64,000 nt of DNA from contig JAWZYU010000020.1 in assembly GCA_038380435.1 (NCBI GenBank), positions 40,270,307 through 40,334,306 on the forward strand, written 5' to 3'. Below, piece by piece: positions 57,466 through 64,000 of the stretch. The notes below the pieces were generated by a model. That model ran no database searches. It had not been told where the DNA came from and saw only the letters and a program-made list of their open reading frames with translations. Numbering within the stretch: the stretch's first letter is position 1; each line of letters begins with the position of its first letter. The position numbers and the translations under genes are program-made. This DNA comes from Ryuthela nishihirai. Lineage: Eukaryota > Arthropoda > Arachnida > Araneae > Heptathelidae.

Positions 57466-58335
57466 TTGCCAACTCTCCTAGATTTTGCCAACTCGCCATA
57501 ATTTTACAGAAAAAAATCCTAACTTTTACATCCCACCTGAATTTTGCCAACTCCCCACGATTTTGCCAAGTCACTCCGAATTTTGTCAACTTCCCAAGAT
57601 TTTGTCAAGTCACTCCGAATTTCGCCAACTCCCCAAGATTTTGTCAAGTCACTCCGAATATTGCCAACTCCCCAAGATTTAACCAAGTCACTCCGAATAT
57701 TGCCAACTCCCCAAGATTTAACCAAGTCACTCCGAATATTGCCAACTCCCCAAGATTTAACCAAGTCACTCCGAATATTGCCAACTCCCTAAGATTTCGC
57801 CAACTCACCTGTATTTCACTAAGTGGCTGCGAATTTTGCCAACTGCTCTAAATTTTGCCGTCTCTCCATTTTTCAAAGTGCCTTAGATTTGACAAGTTGC
57901 CTCGATTTTGACAACTCCCCTTAATTTTCCAAAAAAAAAGAATTGGGGAGTTTGAAAGTTTGAAGTGATTTGGCAAATTTAGGCGAGATGTAAAGATCGG
58001 GATTAGTTTCGTGAAATTAAGGAGATTTGACCAAATCAAGGCAAAAATTCATACTGATTTGCTACAATTCAGATGTTCAGACGAGAAGTAAATATTGGAA
58101 GTATTTCTGAGAAATTATGGCTAGTTGGCAAAATTGGAAGTCAAATGGCAAATTACGAATTACGGGAAGTTGGCAGAATTAATTAATTGGAAGGCAAATG
58201 GCAAAATGTAGGAGAGACGTTAAAATGGTCTAAGCAAGTTTGCTCAGTTGGCAAATTTTGCCAAAATTTTTGCTCGAGTTGGAAAATTTTGGACTTTTCC
58301 CTCCCAACCATAGTCCTTCGCTACGCCCCTGTCTG
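57466..58335 (+). repeat. Foldback left arm
   Basis: Reverse-complementary to 59095-59975. Outer part: GCCAACTCTCCTAGATTTTG. Inner part: GGACTTTTCCCTCCCAACC then CTACGCCCCTG. The arms are about 870 bp and enclose 760 bp. Related repeats extend left to about 57270 without a partner. Confidence 0.92.
57546..57790 (+). repeat. 39-bp tandem repeat inside the left foldback arm
   Basis: Units of GCCAACTCCCCAAGATTTAA plus CCAAGTCACTCCGAATATT recur about six times. Because 39 is a multiple of three and units lack stops, several frames are open (ANSPRFNQVTPNI repeats). The protein-like frames are a by-product. The right arm has fewer units. Confidence 0.93.
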
Positions 58336-58499
58336 TGGGCATATGACAGTCGCAAATTTTTGCGGGAGATTCCTAAAAGAAATAAATAATTTTATATAAC
58401 AGAAGTTAAAAGTTTCAAAAATTCAAATGAAAATCTTTCTAGAGGGGATGCCAGATAGGGAGGGGAGAGCTGAGATCCCAACCCCTCTGATTACTGTCC

Positions 58500-58895
58500 T
58501 ACCTTCGACTTCGAAAGGTGTCTTATGGGAGAGCTGTTGTTTATATTTGTGATCATGAGTTAGCAGAACGTTGGAAATATTATCTCGCCTCTCTTATCAG
58601 GATTGGTCACGTGGTTTTCGATTTCCTCTGCAGGCCGTACCAAAATACCAGCGGAAGGAGCATGCGCGCCCAAACTAAGTTTCGGTTCGAAAGTCGTGTG
58701 CACATAGCGATCGACTTAACGAGCACTGTGGATGAATCAGACATCAAAATCAGCGAACTGAACTACGAGACAAGTGTTGTGGAAAATCAGTACGAATAAA
58801 TTTCTTCGATCGTTACGAGGTCGTTGTTATTTCGTACAAGTAATAGTTCTGCTGCACGGAGCAATATGCCGAGGGACAAGAAACGAAAAAGTGAG
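58500..58895 (+). promoter_or_regulatory. Promoter-like foldback centre with possible first exon
   Basis: GC-richer than its surroundings. It has ATTGGTCACGTGG (inverted CCAAT box overlapping an E box, 58602) and CATGCGCGCC (NRF-1-like, 58661). A short open segment starts ATG at 58866 (MPRDKKRK) and ends at a consensus donor AAAAA|gtgagt at 58891, phase 1. No matching acceptor exon was found. A 93-codon frame at 58518-58799 overlaps the promoter motifs and has no family resemblance. Confidence 0.4.
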
Positions 58896-59094
58896 TAAAT
58901 TTTAAGCATTTTCCTTCACACGAAGTTTTTTTAAGTCTTGGTAAAAGAACAGGACCGGTTCTCGGGAGAGACCATCTTTAGCTCATCTCAAGGACGCTTG
59001 AGAATGCTAATAAGAGGCTAAAACTATTTAACTTGTGCATATTTCACGCATTTTTTATGAATTATTTTAAATACCTCTAAAATGAAGGCAGGGG

Positions 59095-59975
59095 CGTAGC
59101 GAAGGATTATGGTTGGGGGGGAAAAGTCCAAAATTTTCCAACTCGAGCAAAAATTTTGGCAAATTTGCCAACTGAGCAAACTTGCTTACACAATTTTAAC
59201 GTCTCTCCTACATTTTGCCATTTGCCTTCCAATTAATTAATTCTGCCAACTTCCCGTAATTCGTAATTTGCCATTTCATTTCCAATTTTGCCAACTAGCC
59301 ATAATTTCTCAGAAATACTTCCAATATTTACTTCTCGTCTGAACATCTGAATTGTAGCAAATCAGTATGAATTTTTGCCTTGATTTGGTCAAATCTCCTT
59401 AATTTCACGAAACTAATCCCAATCTTTATATCTCGCCTAAATTTGCCAAATCACTTCAAACTTTCAAACTCTCCAATTTTCTTTTTTTTTTGGAAAATTA
59501 AGGGGAGTTGTCAAAATCGAGGCAATTGTCAAATCTAAGGCACTTTGAAAAATGGAGAGACGGCAAAATTTAGAGCAGTTGGCAAAATTCGCAGCCACTT
59601 AGTGAAATACAGGTGAGTTGGCGAAATCTTAGGGAATTGGCAATATTCGGAGTGACTTGGTTAAATCTTGGGGAGTTGGCAATATTCGGAGTGACTTGAC
59701 AAAATCTTGGGAAGTTGACAAAATCTTGGGAAGTTGACAAAATTCGGAGTGACTTGGCAAAATTCAGGTGAGATGTAAAAATTAGGATTTGTTTTCTGTA
59801 AAATTATGTCGAGTTGGCAAAACTTAGGGAGTTGGCAAAATCTAGGGACAGTTAGCAAAATTCGGAGTGACTTGGCAAAATCGTAGGGAGTTGGCAAAAT
59901 TCAGGTGAGATGTGAAAATTTGGATTGTTTTCTGTAAAATTATGACGAGTTGGCAAAATCTAGGAGAGTTGGCAA
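59095..59975 (-). repeat. Foldback right arm
   Basis: Starts GCAGGGGCGTAGCGAAGGAT and carries the complement of the left arm, with about three 39-bp units and its own local duplication near 59760-59960. It ends exactly where piggyBac sequence begins. Confidence 0.92.
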
Positions 59976-59976
59976 A

Positions 59977-61425
59977 AAGTCACGACAGAATTATCATTCC
60001 ATCTTACCATCAATACTTCGTGTTCCTTATCAAAAGAAAAATCATATGAACCTCTTTCTTTTTTCTTGATACCCTTTACTCTTTCCAAAATATTATTGCT
60101 TGTACGATTCCCACGAATTGTACCCGTGGCATAAAAACCTTTATTTTTCAGTATGCAGAATAACTTTTGCGAGGAGAAAATGTTATCAAAAAATACACGA
60201 TGCTTAGATGGATGCTGCACAACGGACAAAAGATCCGATATAATCCTTTCTCCTACGCCTAAGTCGTTTCGCCCTGCCCACGGTCAGTGGGGACACCGAT
60301 GGCCTTGGAAAGGCAGCCATCCGTCGGATGGGACGTTAAGCCGTGGCACCGTGTGTGGGAGAGCCATACCCTGTGCACGTTAAAGAACACGCTGGATGGC
60401 CTTGACGGGAGGCTACCATCTGTCTCCCAACAGCTGTTGCAGTGGGTCCCCTCCCAGAACCTTCTCTGAGCCTTCGGGGTCCATGTGACCTGGCCATTTA
60501 GCCCATGGTGTGCAAAAAAGTGCCGCTCAGAGGTAAAACAACTCAACCCAAAGCCTAAGTCGTTCTCTTCATTATTCACACTCTTATCGCCGTATGGTAT
60601 AAATTTATATAAATATCCATTGTATCTACATAGACACCACAGTTTGAAGCCAAACCTTACCGGTTTTTCCCTTTATGAACCTTTTACATGAATGTCGACC
60701 AAAATAAGGTACTATCTCTTCATCAATAGACAAGTTATGAGAAAATACACCGAATTGCATGTTTTTTTCATTTATCATGTCAAAAATAGGCCTCAATTTG
60801 GAAAATTTATTATTTACATCTAATTGGTCATTAATATCTGATAAGTGTATGTTTTGTTTGATGGAATTCAATCTATTCCTACTCATGCAATTTCTTACCA
60901 GTGGTATACCTTTGTCCTCATCCTTCGACCAATACATTTTTGTAGCTGGTAAGGTATGGTAACCGGTAAAAATCAATATACCACAAAAGCGCTTCAACTT
61001 GCCTTGCTTAGTTCAAAAGAATGTCGATTATGATCATTCGCATATTTTTTTGAATAACCAACATTTTTTTCCCAGACATCATCACTAAAATATAAAGAAA
61101 AAATATCGTGTGGAGACTTGCCACTAATTTTGTTTTCAATTTCCTCTATCATAATATGTTCTTCTTCTGTGGTAAACTTTTGTAAGTCTGATTTTCTTTT
61201 TTCCACTTCGGAATAACTTTCTTTGCTTTTGTTTTGAGAGCTGTTCTATAGGAAGTTTTTAGTTTTTTGGAACTTGATGCTGTAGGTTGCTCTTCTTCGA
61301 CATCTTGAGCTTCATCAGGTAAATTTGCATGGGCCTCGTAGGTTCCAGTTACGTCTGGCAAAACGTTTTCACTTTCACATATATCATCACTAATATCCTC
61401 CTCATCTGTAAGTTCCCCAACCGTT
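59977..61425 (-). pseudogene. Second piggyBac transposase (PGBD-like), C-terminus truncated
   Basis: Minus-strand frames: acidic N-terminus (ELTDEEDISDDICESEN), YHTLPATKMYWSKD, LSIDEEIVPYFGRHS with the first Asp, KPVRFGFKLWCLC, then HRVFFDNIFSSQKL, GFYATGTIRGNR and VRWNDNSVVT. The family is DDE_Tnp_1_7, a subgroup different from the element at 33032. Two frameshifts (near 60650 and 61005) and SINE-A at 60269 interrupt it. The part with the third catalytic Asp and any cysteine-rich tail is cut off by the foldback junction at 59976. Confidence 0.88.
60269..60552 (+). mobile_element. Headless SINE-A in the second piggyBac
   Basis: Starts CGCCCTGCCCACGGTCAGT. TSD gcctaagtcgtt is at 60257-60268 and 60553-60564. 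Confidence 0.93.
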
Positions 61426-61454
61426 GGTGAGTAGGGGGAAAGGGAGAGTTCTGG

Positions 61455-61800
61455 AACAGTGGCGGGTCAATGTTAATCCTATGGGACCCGCCACCCACGT
61501 GTTTCAAAGCAGGCGCGATTTCCACCGACGTCCATCTTGGTTTCTACCCTCATCCGAATTTTTTCGAAGTCCAGAGCCGCCATTTTGAATACTGACGTCA
61601 CATAGGCCGTGTGACTCATCTCGTAGTTAACAACTCTCATGGTCTCAGAATTCTCCATCGTAATTATGGAATCATCTAGTGTTTAACGAACGTACCCATA
61701 TTAAAAAAAAAACTCCTTCCCAGGCGAGCTTTGAACGCGTTATCTTATGGGTCAGAAGCTTAATCTGCGCGCTAACGCAACCGACTACAGCTTACTACTT
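61455..61800 (-). mobile_element. Possible third SINE-like element
   Basis: On the minus strand a tRNA-like head (GTAGTCGGTTGCGTTAGCGC, then GCGTTCAAAGCTC) lies at 61706-61795. It is followed by a body containing TGACGTCA (CRE), CCGCCATTTTG (YY1-like, as read on plus) and CCCACGTG, and a TGGCGGGTC/GACCCGCCA hairpin at about 61461-61494. No TSD was identified. Confidence 0.45.
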
Positions 61801-62299
61801 ACTCGCATTGCTTAGATGTGTCTGAAGTGGGGATAAGCGTTCTTTATTAAACAATCTCGGTTGGTTCTATTTCCTTCACGAGTTTTATATTGATGTATTT
61901 TTATTAACTTTTTTTTAATTTTTATTAACGTGTTTTTTTTTTATTTTTATAACCAGCGTATTTTTTTTTCTAATTCGTGATTATCCTCGTAAATCAACCC
62001 CACACATATTTCTATACTTTAATGTGGTAGTTGTATATTTCCTGTATTTATTCCTTATTAATTAAACATTTATCCATAACTGATACCCCCTTTATTAATA
62101 TGCAATCTCTTTATTAAACACATAAAAAGTTCCATCCCCATCGCACGGCTAACCTCGTAATTTCCACCCTCAAAATATTTAAGTCCAACCAAACTTTCGG
62201 TGGCAACCCTTCTCAGAACGGCTGATGCAATCCTCCAAATAATTACAAAGTCCCGTATTCATATAATTCTAAGTCCTGCAACGTGCATTTCGCAACAAC
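61801..62299. other. No gene seen
   Basis: AT-rich with T runs; nothing recognised. Confidence 0.5.
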
Positions 62300-63770
62300 G
62301 TTCGGTACCTCACACCTACAGAGGACCACGTTTTACTGTCGGATGTTTTTACAAACTTAAAGGTCATACGTATTTAAAACAAGTATTATTCCAAACGGAG
62401 GAATCACACATCTCTGTATAATAATTCGTATTTTTTTAATATCTACATATTTTAATCTTGCATACTCATGCCAGTGGTCTTATCGATTCATTGCTAGAGG
62501 GTGAGTGGAGATTGAACTCGGATGAACGCTATTTGCTACTGATTAATTATTTCCTTCATTTAACGCAAGAGTTTGAGTAAATAGTCCTTTGAACCAAATG
62601 GTGCCACTATCGTTTTTTTTTTTTATTTCCTCCTGAAAATCATTAACTTTCATACTAAACCATTTCAAAAAAACATCGTAAACGGTTTTTAACATAGTCC
62701 TGTGTAAATTGTGGGGGGAGTCCTTACTCTTAATAATTATTATCAGCGTATATGGATATACTTTTCCCATTTTACATCAACAGACGAAGCAATAAATTTA
62801 TATCTTTCTCTCACATTTTTATTCTCAAGCACCTTTCATAGGAAGACATCACAGTAATCATTGCTTGAAAAAATAACTGTTTTTCAAAAAAGTCCCATTT
62901 ATCGAGCCCATATTCTGCCGGTGGCTGATGTTTTCCCTATCATTCTGCATTTTCACAGAACCACGATTTATTTAGAGTCGTCGGTATCATAAGCATTATT
63001 TCAACAATCTGAGAACAGTCCTACCATTTACGCAACATAAAATAAACATTTTTTTCAAATTCACTTATTCCCTCTGTATATTTCATTAGGAGTAATTTTT
63101 TATCTTCATCACATACCCTCCTGCAGACCACGTTTTATTGACGGTTGCCAATAATCTGAGAATTAAATGTAGCAGTAATGAATATATTATACCACAGGTT
63201 TTACACTGTTTGCTCTGTATAATAATTATCAGCGTTATTTATTTGGAAATACTTCCCCACTCTGTGAAAACCGTCCACGCAATATATTTTTAACCTCCTC
63301 CCAGATTTACCACGTTTCATAGACAGTAATAAACGTTTTAAGTTCCGAATAGGACATTACACTCCTTGCTCTGAAGGAGGACTTTCTTTTTTTACTGCTT
63401 ATCTCACTTATCATGAGGGACCACGTTTCATTGACGGATGACACCACGTAGGTGACCGTGAAAATGTTTGTAATATTACTCCATATTGGGAATTCCTTGC
63501 TTTTGTCGGTGGCTGAATTCACTCGTGCTGTGTTTAAAAATATTTATACCTGCCGGGCTGTATGAAATATTTACATTGTATCTCACACTTCCTTCATGTA
63601 TCGCTAGGAACCATGTTTTAATGACAGATGGTACCGTGAAAGTAACCTAGTAATTCTATTTTTCCATAATGGAATTTACACTCTTAACTCTGTATAATGC
63701 AGATCGCAACAATATACTAGCAATATACATTATTTCTCATATCTGTGAATCACATTCTTCGCATATCTGT
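62300..63770. repeat. Degenerate long tandem array
   Basis: The phrase ACCACGTTTYATTGACGG recurs at about 62324, 63126, 63309, 63419 and 63611, with a worn form at 62960. A second phrase, TTGCTCTGTATAATAATTAT with CAGCG, recurs near 62410, 62725, 63205 and 63685. The two alternate, so this is an old tandem repeat with units of roughly 190-480 bp. No coding frame. Confidence 0.65.
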
Positions 63771-63779
63771 CTAATACCA

Positions 63780-63860
63780 TTCTTAGCGTCGAAAAACACT
63801 CTGAATGACCTTGACAGGAGGATTTCTCTCCTAACAGCGGTCTAGTACCCTTTCTCTATC
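63780..63860 (+). mobile_element. SINE-A tail relic
   Basis: AAAAACACTCTGAATGACCT, TGACAGGAGG and CTCCTAACAGCGGTC match the SINE-A tail order. The remaining 140 bp to the window end show nothing. Confidence 0.65.
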
Positions 63861-64000
63861 GAGCTATGAACTCTTTTGCTACATGTACTAAGCAATTTAA
63901 TTAAATTGAATGCATAAAAGACCCCTCAGAATTGAAAAAAAACCAACGAAATGGTTGGTAAAATTGCTTTGAAAAACAGTAAAATGAATGGCAGAATATT

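Noticed and set aside
57426..57851. 141-codon repeat protein (ANSPRFNQVTPNI units)
   Set aside because: It is an open frame through 39-bp tandem repeats; other frames and the opposite strand are equally open.
58518..58799. 93-codon protein gene in the foldback centre
   Set aside because: It overlaps promoter-like motifs, resembles no family, and has no second copy to test conservation.
57250..59975. CRISPR-like array
   Set aside because: The units are directly adjacent 39-bp repeats without unique spacers, in a eukaryotic foldback.
2264..60579. Many open frames giving arginine/glycine-rich peptides (MARSHGPRRLREGWG, GCFTSERHFFAHHGLNG and similar)
   Set aside because: All are translations of the SINE-A body or tail, mostly from its reverse strand. 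They recur at every SINE-A copy and carry no independent coding signal.

Overview
The window is eukaryotic DNA: AT-rich, almost entirely non-coding, and packed with transposons that carry target-site duplications (TSDs). The mixture (mariner, Tc1, piggyBac, hAT, jockey-like LINE pieces, tRNA-derived SINEs) together with a divergent, locally multiplied Argonaute suggests an arthropod. A chelicerate such as a spider is my best guess, at low confidence. No bacterial-type genes, operons or CRISPR arrays are present.

The main architecture is a direct tandem duplication. Position 1 corresponds to 21955 and again to 48823. Copy 1 spans 1-21954 and its start is cut by the window. Copy 2 spans 21955-48822. 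Copy 3 is a stub, 48823 to about 50047, after which sequence is unique. The copies are near-identical by eye; an exact identity was not computed. Copies 1 and 2 differ by SINE insertions with clean empty sites, a palindromic MITE, minisatellite unit numbers, and a block of about 5.9 kb (27424-33366) absent from copy 1.

The one host-like gene, present at the start of each copy, is an Argonaute-family gene with N, L1, PAZ, a short L2 and MID regions. It ends at the MID/PIWI border, and no PIWI exon is visible in the window. Each copy has its own frame-breaking lesion: net +29 bp in copy 1, a 28-bp duplication in copy 2, and an 11-bp deletion in copy 3. At the end of copy 3 a short coding-like piece resembles the missing L2 part of an Argonaute.

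Within each unit, in order after the Argonaute: SINE-A, a mariner relic on the minus strand, piggyBac on the minus strand (complete with TTAA ends only in copy 2, 33032-36433), a LINE RNase H relic, a hAT (ZBED/SCAND3-like) relic, a candidate promoter and first exon, a piggyBac-type MITE, a LINE reverse transcriptase relic on the minus strand, a 1.6-kb segment flanked by 163-bp direct repeats, three SINE-A copies, a possible Argonaute N-terminal exon, and a 28-bp minisatellite just before the Argonaute ORF.

Beyond 50 kb the sequence is single-copy repeat debris: a 72-bp satellite, SINEs nested in SINEs, a large foldback (arms 57466-58335 and 59095-59975) enclosing a promoter-like, GC-richer centre with a possible first exon, a second truncated piggyBac (59977-61425, minus), another SINE-like element, and a degenerate tandem array to the end. 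'SINE-A' (tRNA-headed, about 380 bp) and 'SINE-B' (Ser/Leu-tRNA-like head, about 200 bp) are my working names. The tandem arrangement could be partly a false duplication from unmerged haplotypes; this cannot be settled from the sequence alone.
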